From positions 52,364 to 116,363 of the forward strand of contig JADCBP010000012.1 in assembly GCA_020253445.1 (NCBI GenBank): a stretch of 64,000 nt of DNA, in the 5' to 3' direction. The position numbers and the translations under genes were made by a program. This document shows positions 52,839 to 61,680 of the stretch, in pieces. Each line of letters begins with the position of its first letter. Within the stretch, counting starts at the first letter, position 1. Under the pieces are notes generated by a model, which was not told the DNA's origin, did no database searches, and was given only the letters and a program-made list of their open reading frames with translations. The DNA comes from Methylobacterium sp. (lineage in GTDB: Bacteria; Pseudomonadota; Alphaproteobacteria; Rhizobiales; Beijerinckiaceae).

Positions 52839-53831
52839 TTACCGGGCCGCGATCCCCAGCCCGGACAAGAACCGGTCGACCGGAATGCTCCAGAGCTTGC
52901 CCCCGCGCAACAGGAGGCGATGGCCGTCTTCGTTCGGCACCGGCGCGGTCATCACGAATTCGCCGCGCCCGCCGGCCGCGGCAAAGGCGCGATGCCAGCG
53001 GCGCGGCGCCTCCTCGCCCCAGAACAGATCATTGGGCGCGTAAAGCCAGATATTCGGAACCCGCGTCGTTCGGCCGAATGTGCCATAGACCTGTTCCAGA
53101 AGCTCGGGAAAGCAGCTTGCCTTCGGGCGCTTCTCGGGATTGCCGCCGGTGCCACCGGAGAAATTGATGTAGCCGATCACCCCCGGCAGGTTGCGCGCGC
53201 CGGTGGCCGCACTCGTCAGTCCGCCGACGGATTGACCAGCCAGCAGGATGGCGCGCGGATTGACCCATTTCTGCTCCCGTCCCCACTTGACCGCCGCTTC
53301 GACGACATCGGCGGCATTGCGCGCAACGCGATGATAGGCACCGGCGCCCTGGCAGGCACCCGCCCGGTCGATCCGGTTGCCGCTCGATTCGATATCCGGG
53401 CCACCGGTTTCGCCATAACCGGGTCGGATCGGCGCCATAACCGCGAAACCCTTGCGTTGCCAGTAGGCGACGTGGCCAAGCGGAACCGGGTAGCGCAGCG
53501 CGGCCCTTTCCTCCGCCTTGCCGGAGCGGCCATGCGAAAAGACGAGAAGTGGAAAAGGGCCTTTGCCGGGCGGCCTGTAGACAAAGGCCGTGACCTGCCA
53601 GTCCCTGCCCTCGGCGCGGGCGGGAAACACGATCCGTTCCGGCGCCAGTTCGGGCTGAAGCCTGGCCTGGGCCAAAGCGGCGGACATCTGCCCGCCAAGG
53701 ACGAAGGCAAGGACCAGCGCAAGGACCAGCGCCGGCACCACGGCGCATGGAACATGGCGCACGGCGCATGGCGTAACCAACCGGCAGACAGAACGCTTCA
53801 GCCCGTTCAAGGCTTTCACTCCGCGCAGCAT
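52839..53831 (-). CDS. Exported alpha/beta hydrolase, dienelactone-hydrolase-like
   Basis: 330-residue alpha/beta-fold hydrolase with a basic N-terminus and a hydrophobic leader (VVPALVLALVLAFVLGGQMS). The core has PFPLLVFSHGRSGKAEER (oxyanion region), the nucleophile elbow LLAGQSVGGLTSAA with Ser, and a late His in VPNEDGHRLL; an Asp in WLYAPNDLFW fits the triad. Similar proteins are annotated as dienelactone hydrolases or acetylhydrolase-like. The leader is encoded by a stretch of short DNA repeats (GCAAGGACCAGC twice). Substrate unknown. Confidence 0.82.
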   Translation of the reverse strand: MLRGVKALNGLKRSVCRLVTPCAVRHVPCAVVPALVLALVLAFVLGGQMSAALAQARLQPELAPERIVFPARAEGRDWQVTAFVYRPPGKGPFPLLVFSHGRSGKAEERAALRYPVPLGHVAYWQRKGFAVMAPIRPGYGETGGPDIESSGNRIDRAGACQGAGAYHRVARNAADVVEAAVKWGREQKWVNPRAILLAGQSVGGLTSAATGARNLPGVIGYINFSGGTGGNPEKRPKASCFPELLEQVYGTFGRTTRVPNIWLYAPNDLFWGEEAPRRWHRAFAAAGGRGEFVMTAPVPNEDGHRLLLRGGKLWSIPVDRFLSGLGIAAR

Positions 53832-53834
53832 GTG

Positions 53835-54251
53835 TCAAACCTCGCTCATCAACAGAATGCGGTTCCATTCCTCATCCGTCACCGGCTGCACCGAGAGGCG
53901 CATGGAGGTGACAAGGCTCATCTTGGAAAGCTCTGGCGTCGCCTTGATCTCCTTCAGCGAGACGGGGCGCGGCAGCGGCTTCACGGCGGCGAAATCGACC
54001 ACCACCCAAGGTTCGCCCGGCTCGGCGGTGGGGTCGGGATAGGCCTCGCGGATCACTTCCACGATGCCGACGATCTCCAGCCCCTCATTGGAATGGTAGA
54101 AGAAGACCTGCTCGCCCTTTTTCATGGCCATCAGGTTCTTCTTGGCGAGGTGGTTCCGCACGCCATCCCAGAAGGTGCCCTTCGCGCCGGCTTTCACCTG
54201 CTGGTCCCACGACCATTTGAAGGGTTCGGATTTCACGAGCCAGTGGGGCAT
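53835..54251 (-). CDS. EVE-domain protein
   Basis: 138-residue protein of the PUA-like EVE fold. HWLVKSEPFKWSWDQQVKAG, WDGVRNHLAKKNLMAMKKGE, VFFYHSNEGLEIVGIVEV and WVVVDFAAVKPLPRPVSL are diagnostic. EVE domains bind modified bases in nucleic acids and occur both as housekeeping proteins and as reader modules in restriction systems; here it lies next to gpsA with no restriction partner, the usual chromosomal setting. ATG at 54251 chosen over the GTG at 54257 because GGGAGGAG is then correctly spaced. Confidence 0.93.
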   Translation of the reverse strand: MPHWLVKSEPFKWSWDQQVKAGAKGTFWDGVRNHLAKKNLMAMKKGEQVFFYHSNEGLEIVGIVEVIREAYPDPTAEPGEPWVVVDFAAVKPLPRPVSLKEIKATPELSKMSLVTSMRLSVQPVTDEEWNRILLMSEV

Positions 54252-54253
54252 GA

Positions 54254-55249
54254 TCACTCCTCCCGGAAAGGCCGCGCCATCAGTGCAGCAACCGCATCCT
54301 TCACGTCGAGCTTTCCGTCAAGGATCGCGCGCACGCCAGAGGCGATCGGCATGTCGATGCCGCGCGCGCGGGCCATGTCGTCGAGGGCTGCGGCGGTGAA
54401 GGCGCCCTCCGCGAGCTTGCCGCCCGAAGCCTCCTCAAGCGCCTTCCCCTGCGCCAAGGCGAGCCCGAGGGTGAAGTTCCGGCTCTGGGCGGAAGAAGCG
54501 GTCAACAATAGGTCGCCAAGGCCGGAAAGGCCCATCAATGTCTCGGCGCGCGCCCCAAGCGAAAGCGCGAAACGCCGCAATTCAGCGAAGCCGCGCGTCA
54601 CGATCGCCGCCCGCGCGCTCTCGCCCAGGCCAAGCCCCACGACGATCCCGGCCGCGATGGCCAGCACGTTCTTCGCCGCCCCGCCGATCTCCACGCCACG
54701 GACATCGGAGGAATGATAGATGCGGAAACCGGTCGAGCCGAGATGAGCCGCAAGTGCCTGCGCATCCATCGCCTCGACCATGGCAAGGCTCACCGCCGTG
54801 GGCAGTCCGCGCGCGATATCCTCGGCGAAGGAGGGGCCGGAAAGCACGCCGAAACGCTGGGGCCCGAGTTCATCTGCCATCACCTCCGTCACGAACTGGC
54901 CGGTGCCCTGCTCCATGCCCTTCGCGGCGGCAATCACGGCATGGCCGGGCGAGAGCACCAGCGCCAGGGCCTCGCAGACCGCGCGAAGGGCCTGCGCGGG
55001 CATGGCGAGCACGATCACGGGCACATCCGCCACGGCGCCGAGATCCGCCACGGGGGTAATGCGCGGATCGAGCAGGAAACCCGGAAGAGCAACTTCGCAC
55101 AGCCGGCTCCGCGCCATGCGCTCCATGCGCCCGGCATCGCGGCCCCAGAGCGTGACATCGCGACCGGCGCGCGCGAAAGCCAGCGCCAGCGCGGTGCCAA
55201 AAGCGCCGGCACCCAGAACCGCGACCCGATTGGTGCTGCTCATGCGCAT
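54254..55249 (-). CDS. gpsA: Glycerol-3-phosphate dehydrogenase [NAD(P)+]
   Basis: Makes sn-glycerol 3-phosphate from dihydroxyacetone phosphate for phospholipids. The 331-residue product has the nucleotide-binding loop VAVLGAGAFGTALALAFARA, IVLAMPAQALRAV, AAKGMEQGTG, VLSGPSFAEDIARGLPTAVS, GGAAKNVLAIAAGIVVGLGL with the catalytic Lys, and LMGLSGLGDLLLTASSAQSR. Two close ATGs (55249, 55243) follow GGGGAGGAA; the first is given. Between gpsA and tsaD, a gene pair common in this class. Confidence 0.95.
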   Translation of the reverse strand: MRMSSTNRVAVLGAGAFGTALALAFARAGRDVTLWGRDAGRMERMARSRLCEVALPGFLLDPRITPVADLGAVADVPVIVLAMPAQALRAVCEALALVLSPGHAVIAAAKGMEQGTGQFVTEVMADELGPQRFGVLSGPSFAEDIARGLPTAVSLAMVEAMDAQALAAHLGSTGFRIYHSSDVRGVEIGGAAKNVLAIAAGIVVGLGLGESARAAIVTRGFAELRRFALSLGARAETLMGLSGLGDLLLTASSAQSRNFTLGLALAQGKALEEASGGKLAEGAFTAAALDDMARARGIDMPIASGVRAILDGKLDVKDAVAALMARPFREE

Positions 55250-55304
55250 GGTTCCTCCCCTTGCGCGCATTCACGGATGCAAAACCGGTTTCCACTTTTG
55301 CTGC

Positions 55305-56369
55305 TCATGCGCGCGCCCCAGGCTTCGCCGCAGCCTCATCCAGCGGCCAGCGCGGGCGGGCGGCAAAATCGAGGCCGTCCGCCATGCCGCGTCGCCAGCG
55401 CTCGATTCCCGCCCAGGCGATCATCGCGCCATTATCCGTGCAGAGCGCCGGCGGGGGCACGAGGCATTTGAGGCCCGCCTCCATCGCCGTGCGTTGCAGC
55501 GAGAGGCGGATCGCCCGATTCGCACCCACCCCGCCGGCTATGACCAAGGCCGTGGGGCTGCCCATCTGCTGGCGGAAGGCGCGGATACCCATCCGCGTGC
55601 GATCCACCACGCAATCGACAATCGCCGCCTGAAAACTCGCGCAGAGATCCGCGCAATCCTGTTCGTTCAGCGGCTGCACGGCCTCCGCCGCGAGGCGCAG
55701 TGCCGTCTTCAGGCCGGAAAGCGAGAAATTCGGCTCGGGCTTGCCGAGAAGCGGGCGCGGCAGCGCGAAACGGCTCGCATCGCCCTTCTCGGCCGCGCGC
55801 TCCACGGCCGGCCCGCCGGGAAAGCCGAGCGAGAGCATCTTCGCCACCTTGTCGAAGGCCTCGCCGATGGCATCGTCGATGGTCGTGCCGATGCGGCGGT
55901 ATTTCCCCACATCCTCCACGGCCACCAGCTGCGTGTGCCCGCCCGAAACCAGCAGCAGCAGGTAGGGAAATCCGATATCCTCAATAAGGCGCGGGGTGAG
56001 CGCATGCGCCTCCAGATGGTTCACTGCCGCAAGCGGCTTGCCGAGCGCCAGCGCCAGCGCCTTGCCCGTGGTGAGGCCCACCAGCACGCCACCGATCAGG
56101 CCAGGGCCGGCAGCGGCCGCGATGCCGTCGAGGTTCGTCATGGTGATGCCCGCTTCCTTCAGGGCATCGTCGATCATGCGGTCGAGGATCTCGACATGGG
56201 CGCGCGCCGCGATCTCCGGCACCACGCCGCCGAAACGCGCATGCTCGGCGATCTGCGAACGGATGCGGTTGGAAAGAATCCGCCGCGAACCATCCGGGGA
56301 GAGCTCGACGATGGCCGCAGAGGTCTCGTCGCAAGTCGTCTCCAGGCCAAGCACGCGCATCGACACCAT
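55305..56369 (-). CDS. tsaD: tRNA t6A37 threonylcarbamoyltransferase catalytic subunit
   Basis: Transfers the threonylcarbamoyl group to A37 of ANN-decoding tRNAs, working with TsaB and TsaE. The 354-residue product has [37 protein letters not shown], metal-binding AAVNHLEAH (His118 and His122 in this numbering), [32 protein letters not shown] and [13 protein letters not shown]. The start is ambiguous: ATG 56369, GTG 56366 and ATG 56360 are all in frame after GGGAAG; the last gives the canonical MRVLGLE. Functionally linked with mtaB (10.9 kb), which acts on t6A. Confidence 0.95.
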   Translation of the reverse strand: MVSMRVLGLETTCDETSAAIVELSPDGSRRILSNRIRSQIAEHARFGGVVPEIAARAHVEILDRMIDDALKEAGITMTNLDGIAAAAGPGLIGGVLVGLTTGKALALALGKPLAAVNHLEAHALTPRLIEDIGFPYLLLLVSGGHTQLVAVEDVGKYRRIGTTIDDAIGEAFDKVAKMLSLGFPGGPAVERAAEKGDASRFALPRPLLGKPEPNFSLSGLKTALRLAAEAVQPLNEQDCADLCASFQAAIVDCVVDRTRMGIRAFRQQMGSPTALVIAGGVGANRAIRLSLQRTAMEAGLKCLVPPPALCTDNGAMIAWAGIERWRRGMADGLDFAARPRWPLDEAAAKPGARA

Positions 56370-56511
56370 GACTTCCCGTGACTTCCCGTCTCATTCCCGG
56401 AGCTTGCCCGGGCTCTGGCGAAATTGATCAGGCTTCTTGCCGAAGCCCGCCCGGCCGTTCTAGACGAAGAGTGGCCTTCGGGGGAAGGCTCGAACCTTCA
56501 GGACCCGTCGC

Positions 56512-57447
56512 GTGACCGCTTCTGCGCCTCTTCTCACTCTGGGCACGCGCGGTTCACCGCTCGCGCTGGCCCAGGCCCGCATGACTGCATCCGCCCTGCG
56601 CGAGGCCCATGGCCTTTCCGAGGATGCTGTCGCAACCGAAATCATCCGCACCACCGGGGATGCAACGCAGGATCGGCCGCTCTCGGAAATCGGCGGCAAG
56701 GGCCTCTTCACGAAGGAAATCGACGCGGCTCAGCTCGAGGGGCGCGTCGATCTCGCCGTGCATTCCGCGAAGGATCTGCCCACAATCCTGCCCGATGGCC
56801 TCGTGATCGCGGGCTACCTGCCCCGCAACGATATCCGTGATGCGCTGATCGCGCCGCGCTGGAAGACGCTCGCCAACCTGCCGCAAGGTGCGAAGGTCGG
56901 CACAGTCTCGCTGCGCCGGCAAGCCCTGCTGAAGCGGCTGAGGCCCGATCTCGTGATCGAAATGCTGCGCGGGAACGTGCAGACGCGCCTCGACAAGGCT
57001 GCCAACGGCACTTTCGATGCCGTGGTGCTCGCCATGGCCGGCCTCAATCGCCTGGGGCTCGCAGAACATGCGACGGAAGCGCTCGACCCCGAGAGCTTCA
57101 CACCGGCTGTCGGCCAGGGCGCGATCGCGCTCGTGGCGCGTGACGGTGACGCGCGCATCCTGAGCCTCACCAGTGCCATCGCCCATCGCGAGACAGGACT
57201 CGCGCTCGCGGCCGAGCGCGCCTTCCTCGGCGTGCTCGATGGCTCCTGCCGCACGCCCATCGGCGGCTCGGCGCGGCTGGTGGATGGCGGCCTGCTTTTC
57301 GCCGGCATCGTGCTGGCGCCCGACGGCACCCGCGCCTGGTCGCGCGCGGCAAGGCTCCCGGCCCCCACCGAGGCGAAAGCCGCCGAACTCGGCGCATCCC
57401 TTGGCCGGGAGTTGCGCGCGGAAATCCCGGCCGGGCTGGTCGGCTGA
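56512..57447 (+). CDS. hemC: Porphobilinogen deaminase
   Basis: Condenses four porphobilinogens to hydroxymethylbilane. The 311-residue product has LGTRGSPLALAQA, GDATQDRPLSEIGGKGLFTK, LAVHSAKDLPT, GTVSLRRQALL, MLRGNVQTRLDK and LDGSCRTPIGG, with Cys246 as attachment point for the dipyrromethane cofactor. Starts with GTG at 56512 after an AGGA. Divergent from tsaD and one base upstream of the hemD start, the head of a four-gene heme cluster. Confidence 0.97.
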   Translation: MTASAPLLTLGTRGSPLALAQARMTASALREAHGLSEDAVATEIIRTTGDATQDRPLSEIGGKGLFTKEIDAAQLEGRVDLAVHSAKDLPTILPDGLVIAGYLPRNDIRDALIAPRWKTLANLPQGAKVGTVSLRRQALLKRLRPDLVIEMLRGNVQTRLDKAANGTFDAVVLAMAGLNRLGLAEHATEALDPESFTPAVGQGAIALVARDGDARILSLTSAIAHRETGLALAAERAFLGVLDGSCRTPIGGSARLVDGGLLFAGIVLAPDGTRAWSRAARLPAPTEAKAAELGASLGRELRAEIPAGLVG

Positions 57448-57448
57448 G

Positions 57449-58192
57449 ATGAAGCGCCCGCGCCTGCTGGTGACGCGCGCGGAGCCGGATGCCAGCGACA
57501 CCGCGCGGCTCATTGCGCATCTTGGCGGCGAGGCGGTTCTCCTCACCACGCGGCGCGAGGCAGCAATCCTTGAAGCCGCGCCGACGCGGCCCGATCTCCT
57601 CATCGCAACCTCGCCGCGCGCCTTCCGGCTCGGCGAAGCCATCCCACCGGATTGGCGCACGCTACCCTGCCTTGCGGTAGGCGCCGTCACGGGAGAGGCC
57701 GCGCGGCAGGCGGGCTTCACGGATATCCGCATCGCGGGCGGCGAGGCCGCAAGCCTGAAGCCACTGCTTGCGCCCTTCGCGGGAAAACGCGCGATCTATC
57801 TCGCGGGTGAGCCGCGCCGCCCGGAACTCGAGGCGGATGCGGCAGCCGCGGGCCTGATGCTTGATCTCTGGCGGCGCTATCGCATGGAGGAAGGCGCGGC
57901 AACGGACGAGGTCGAGGCAAAACTCGCGGGCCATATCGATGCCGTGCTGCATTTCAGCCGCGAGAGCGCCGCGAGCCTCGCGCGGGGCGTCATGCATTCA
58001 CCTCGTCGCGAAAACCTGTGGCGCGCCGGGCAGGCCTGCCTCTCGCCCGCCGTCGCCGCCACCTTGCGGGAGGCGATCGGGCCTCTGCCCTTCGAGCCCC
58101 GCATCGCGCTCGCGCCCGAGCGAAACGCGACGAGCCTCGTGAGAACCGCCCTCGCCCTTGCGCGGGAACAAACCCATACGCAATTCGATTGA
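57449..58192 (+). CDS. hemD: Uroporphyrinogen-III synthase
   Basis: Cyclises hydroxymethylbilane with inversion of ring D. The 247-residue product begins MKRPRLLVTRAEPDASDTAR, a common HemD start, with LLIATSPRAFR, LAVGAVTGEAARQAGF, IYLAGEPRRPELE and AVLHFSRESAASLAR forming the two-domain fold with the conserved tyrosine/serine-rich pocket region. HemD sequences are poorly conserved, so placement directly after hemC is important support. One base separates hemC's stop from the ATG. Confidence 0.93.
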   Translation: MKRPRLLVTRAEPDASDTARLIAHLGGEAVLLTTRREAAILEAAPTRPDLLIATSPRAFRLGEAIPPDWRTLPCLAVGAVTGEAARQAGFTDIRIAGGEAASLKPLLAPFAGKRAIYLAGEPRRPELEADAAAAGLMLDLWRRYRMEEGAATDEVEAKLAGHIDAVLHFSRESAASLARGVMHSPRRENLWRAGQACLSPAVAATLREAIGPLPFEPRIALAPERNATSLVRTALALAREQTHTQFD

Positions 58193-58266
58193 CGCCCCGC
58201 CGCGTTTTCGTTTGATGGGTGGCGGACAAGCAAAGCATCGCAGTGCAGGACGGGGAGGTTCAGCCG

Positions 58267-59484
58267 ATGGAAACCACGCCCAGGAATGGCGATGAGAGCG
58301 AATCCGCCTCAACCAAGCCGGCTGAGAATACCCTTCCGAAGAAAACGCGCCCGCCGGTCGAGATCGATCTTCCGGCCGAATCGGCCCGCGAAACAAAGGC
58401 CGAGCCGGATGTCGCGCTTGCGGGAGAGCCGCGCCTGTCCGAGCAGCCAGCCATCAAAACCCAGCCCCCGCCCGCGCCCGCCAGACCCGCCATGGCCATG
58501 CCGCTGCTGCTAGCTCTTGTGGCCGGCATAGCCGGTAGTCTCGGCGTAGAGGCTTTGCTCGGCGGCCCCGATTCGAGCCTGACCAGCGCCCTCGATCAGC
58601 GCCTCGCACGGCTGGAACAGGTGAAGCCGCCTTCCGCGCCGGCAATTCCCGCCGAACTCGCCGATCGCCTCGCGAAGGTCGAGAAGGCCCTCTCGGAGGT
58701 GGCGCCGCGCGAACAGGCCTTGCAGGCGGAAATCACGCGCCTCGCATCTCAGCTGAAAACCCTCGCGGAACGCCCTGTGGCGACAGGTTCGCCCGTTGCC
58801 GGCCCCGCTCCGGAGACCACCGCCGAGTTCGAGCGCCTCCGCGCGGCGATCGAAGCCGCGAGGAGGCAGGCGGAGGAGCAGATTGCGCGTTTCACCGGGC
58901 TCAACGACCAGATCGCGACGCTCACGAAAGCGGTCGCCTCGGCCAATGGCGAGCTCGCACGCGCCTCCGCCGCAGCCGTGGTGAGCCAGAACCTCGCCGA
59001 GAGCTTCCAGCGCCATGAGGCTTTGGGCGGCGCAATCGAGGCCCTGAAGGCTTTGGGCATTGCCGCCGATCGGCTTGCGCCCCTCACGGCCTATGCGCAG
59101 AACCCGCCCCCCTCGCTGGCGAGCCTCGGTGCCGAATTGCGCGAGCTCGCGAGGGCCGGCACCGAAGCTGGCAAGGGCACTGAAGCCGATTTCCTCACCC
59201 GCCTGCGTCAAGGCGCGGCCTCGCTTGTCGAGGTGCGACGCACGGGCGAAATCACCGGCACGGATGACGCCGCCCACCTCGCCCGCGCCGAGCAGGCCGT
59301 GGTCCGTGGCGATCTTGCGACCGCGATCACCCTTGTCGGCCGGCTCTCCGCGCCGCGTGCCGAGCGTTTCGCGGGCTGGAAGGCGAAGGCCGAGGCCCGC
59401 GCCAAGGCCGACGACGCCATTCGCCAGATTCGGCAGGAGAGCCTCGCCGGGCTTGCCCGCGCCGCCGCTCCGGCGAAGCCGTGA
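58267..59484 (+). CDS. Mitofilin (Mic60)-like inner-membrane protein
   Basis: 405-residue protein with a proline/glutamate-rich cytoplasmic N-terminus, one span at about residues 78-97 (MAMPLLLALVAGIAGSLGVE), a long coiled-coil (RLAKVEKALSEVAPREQALQ and on) and a C-terminal helical mitofilin-type domain (ASLVEVRRTGEITGTDDAAH through AVVRGDLATAITLVGRLS). Alphaproteobacterial homologues encoded between hemD and hemY are the bacterial relatives of mitochondrial Mic60, which shapes membranes. ATG at 58267 has GGGGAGG upstream; the GTG 48 bases earlier is less likely. Confidence 0.85.
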   Translation: METTPRNGDESESASTKPAENTLPKKTRPPVEIDLPAESARETKAEPDVALAGEPRLSEQPAIKTQPPPAPARPAMAMPLLLALVAGIAGSLGVEALLGGPDSSLTSALDQRLARLEQVKPPSAPAIPAELADRLAKVEKALSEVAPREQALQAEITRLASQLKTLAERPVATGSPVAGPAPETTAEFERLRAAIEAARRQAEEQIARFTGLNDQIATLTKAVASANGELARASAAAVVSQNLAESFQRHEALGGAIEALKALGIAADRLAPLTAYAQNPPPSLASLGAELRELARAGTEAGKGTEADFLTRLRQGAASLVEVRRTGEITGTDDAAHLARAEQAVVRGDLATAITLVGRLSAPRAERFAGWKAKAEARAKADDAIRQIRQESLAGLARAAAPAKP

Positions 59485-59494
59485 GGACGCCCGC

Positions 59495-61060
59495 ATGCTG
59501 AAACTGCTTGCCTTCTTCCTTCTGCTCCTGGCGCTTGCCTTCGGTTTTGCGCAGGTCGCGGATACGCCCGGCCATGTGCTGCTGCAATGGGGCGAAACCG
59601 AATATCGCGTCAGTCTGCTCATCGGCCTTGCGGGGTTTCTCGCGGGGTTTGTCGCGCTGATGATCCTCTGGTCGCTTTTGCGGCTGATCTTCCGCCTGCC
59701 GAGCCTTATCGGCCTCGCCAACCGCATGCGCAAACGCGAAAAGGGCCAGCTCGCCGTGGCGCGCGGCCTCGTGGCCGTGGGCGTGGGCGACCGGCGGCAG
59801 GCCGAGCGCCATGCGCGCGATTCCGAACGCCTGCTCGGCAACGAGCCACTTGCCCTTCTCCTGAAGGCACAGACCGCGCAGCTCGCGGGCAACGAGAAGG
59901 GCGCGGAACTCGCCTTCAAGGCGATGCTGGAAAGCCCGGATACCCACGGCCTTGGCCTGCGCGGCCTCTTCGTGGAAGCCACCCGCCGCGGGGATGGCGA
60001 GGCAAGCCGCATGCTGGCCGAAGAGGCCTGGCGCAGCAGCCCCGACGCGGGCTGGGCCAATGATGCGATGCTGCGCATGACGGCGCAGGAGGGCGATTGG
60101 CGCGGGGCCATCGGCGTGGTGGAGCAGGGCGTCTCCCGCCGCCTCATCGACAAGGCGGAGGGCCGTCGCCTGCGCTCCGTGCTGCTCACGGCCGCCGCCC
60201 TGGAAACCCAGGAGCGCAATCCGGAAGAGGCGCTCGCCCTCGCGCAGGACGCCTTGCGTCTTGCGCCAGCCCTCGTTCCTGCGGCCGTGATCGTCGCCCG
60301 TCGACTCTCCGCGCAGGGCGATACCGGAAAGGCCGCGCGCGTGCTTGAAACCGCCTGGAAGGCCGGACCGCACCCGGATCTTGCCGAGGCGCATCTCGCG
60401 GCGCGGCCCGGGGATTCCGCGCTGGATCGGCTGAAGCGCGCCCGCACGCTGGAAAAACTCGCGCCAAATGCGCGCGAATCCCGCTTCATCCTGGCCCGCG
60501 CCGCGATCGACGCGCGCGAATTCGCCGTGGCGCGCGAGGCGATCGAGGCCCTTGTGCTGCAAAAGGCGACCGCGCGCGCATGCCTTCTCATGGCCGAACT
60601 CGAAGATGCCGAGAGCGGAAACGAGGGCCTTGTCCGCTCCTGGCTCGCTCGCGCCTCCCGGGCCCCGCGCGATCCGGCCTGGGTCGCGGAAGATTCCGTC
60701 TCCGACCACTGGAAGCCGGTTTCGCCTTCCGGCGTCATTGGCGCCTATCGCTGGCAGGAACCGCCGCAAGCGCAGGATGCCGCCATTCGCGCGCGGATTG
60801 ATGCCGATCGGTTCGAAGTGCCCGCTCCGCTGGAAATCGCATCGGCCGAGCCGATGGCACCCTCCACGGCTCTCCCGCCTCCTGTCATGGAGCTTCCGAC
60901 CGTCGCACCCTTGGCTGAACCGTCTCCCGCGGTCGCGACAACCCCAGCGCCCGAAGCGCCGCGCCCTATCGAGGAGGTGGTGCAGCCTTTCATTCCGGAT
61001 GATCCAGGACCGGACCCGGATGCGCCCAAACCGGCAAAACGCTTCCGCCTGTTCGGCTGA
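59495..61060 (+). CDS. hemY: HemY N-terminal-domain/TPR membrane protein
   Basis: 521-residue inner-membrane protein of the proteobacterial HemY family, unrelated in sequence to Gram-positive protoporphyrinogen oxidase HemY. Two spans (LKLLAFFLLLLALAFGFAQ and LIGLAGFLAGFVALMILWSL) flank a short periplasmic loop; then come NRMRKREKGQLAVARGLVAV and TPR-like helical repeats to about residue 400, and a proline-rich tail ending RFRLFG. Its role in late heme steps is inferred from the conserved hemCD-linked position. GAGGA precedes the ATG at 59495. Confidence 0.9.
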   Translation: MLKLLAFFLLLLALAFGFAQVADTPGHVLLQWGETEYRVSLLIGLAGFLAGFVALMILWSLLRLIFRLPSLIGLANRMRKREKGQLAVARGLVAVGVGDRRQAERHARDSERLLGNEPLALLLKAQTAQLAGNEKGAELAFKAMLESPDTHGLGLRGLFVEATRRGDGEASRMLAEEAWRSSPDAGWANDAMLRMTAQEGDWRGAIGVVEQGVSRRLIDKAEGRRLRSVLLTAAALETQERNPEEALALAQDALRLAPALVPAAVIVARRLSAQGDTGKAARVLETAWKAGPHPDLAEAHLAARPGDSALDRLKRARTLEKLAPNARESRFILARAAIDAREFAVAREAIEALVLQKATARACLLMAELEDAESGNEGLVRSWLARASRAPRDPAWVAEDSVSDHWKPVSPSGVIGAYRWQEPPQAQDAAIRARIDADRFEVPAPLEIASAEPMAPSTALPPPVMELPTVAPLAEPSPAVATTPAPEAPRPIEEVVQPFIPDDPGPDPDAPKPAKRFRLFG

Positions 61061-61208
61061 GGAGCCGCCTTCCCTTGACTGTCAGTTCGCCGGCCGGCGG
61101 CCAGCCGCATGCGGCAATGGACGGTCGTTCGGCCAGGGGAGGATGCGTGCCCGCCCGCGAATGGACCCTTGCCTGTTGGTCCGCTTGCCGCTAAAGCAAC
61201 GCCCGATC

Positions 61209-61247
61209 GCCGCAATAGCTCAGTTGGTAGAGCACGTCATTCGTAAT
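61209..61247 (+). pseudogene. 5' fragment of a tRNA-Thr gene
   Basis: 39 bases match the first 39 bases of the intact tRNA-Thr 134 bases downstream with one change (A for G at position 7). The copy stops within the 3' side of the anticodon stem and continues into unrelated sequence (TAGCGGGTCAACC). It cannot fold. The match reaches just past the anticodon, a frequent site of integrase strand exchange. Confidence 0.85.
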
Positions 61248-61342
61248 TAGCGGGTCAACCGCAAAAAGCGAAGGCTGTTTAAGGACTTAGCAATCGGGGT
61301 GATGGAAAAGTAGGGTGTTAGTAGGGCCTCGGCCCGAAGTTG

Positions 61343-61418
61343 GCCGCAGTAGCTCAGTTGGTAGAGCACGTCATTCGTAATGATGGGGTCGGGGGTTCGA
61401 TTCCCTCCTGCGGCACCA
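61343..61418 (+). tRNA. tRNA-Thr (anticodon CGT)
   Basis: A complete 76-base cloverleaf including encoded CCA. Acceptor GCCGCAG pairs with CTGCGGC; D-stem GCTC/GAGC; anticodon stem CGTCA/TGATG (one G-U) with loop TTCGTAA, anticodon CGT; TTCGATT T-loop between GGGGG-side and CCCTC-side arms. It reads ACG codons. GTGTTAGT (61315) and ACTAACAC (61418) form an 8-base inverted repeat around it. Confidence 0.97.
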
Positions 61419-61639
61419 CTAACACACTGAAATATATACAATAATCGGATTTTAGCCTCCTCGGATTTAGTAGGGCAGCCTGCCCTATTTCTCCGAATCC
61501 GCTCCGAGAATCACACTGTCCTCCTTGATGGTATGGTGGAACGAAACTGGCCCTCGGGCGGTCATAGATCACTCACATCGAAACGAGGGTAATCGTCCGG
61601 TGAGCGGGCCTTTTGGATTTCCCGCGAACGGCTGAAGTT

Positions 61640-61667
61640 ACGTCGCTAATTCCATATTTAGCGACGT
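61640..61667. repeat. Inverted repeat upstream of IS66 tnpA
   Basis: ACGTCGCTAA and TTAGCGACGT form a perfect 10-base stem around 8 bases, 14 bases before the tnpA start. It may be a control hairpin or operator of the element. Confidence 0.75.
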
Positions 61668-61680
61668 CACGAGGGCTCGG

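Noticed and set aside
53835..54251. EVE-domain protein as part of a restriction or defence system
   Set aside because: No nuclease, methylase or other defence gene is adjacent; it sits beside gpsA as in many ordinary genomes.
61247..61572. Two short minus-strand frames over the tRNA-Thr, with peptides such as GGNRTPDP and GIEPPTPS
   Set aside because: These peptides are the well-known false translations of tRNA antisense strands and flanks.
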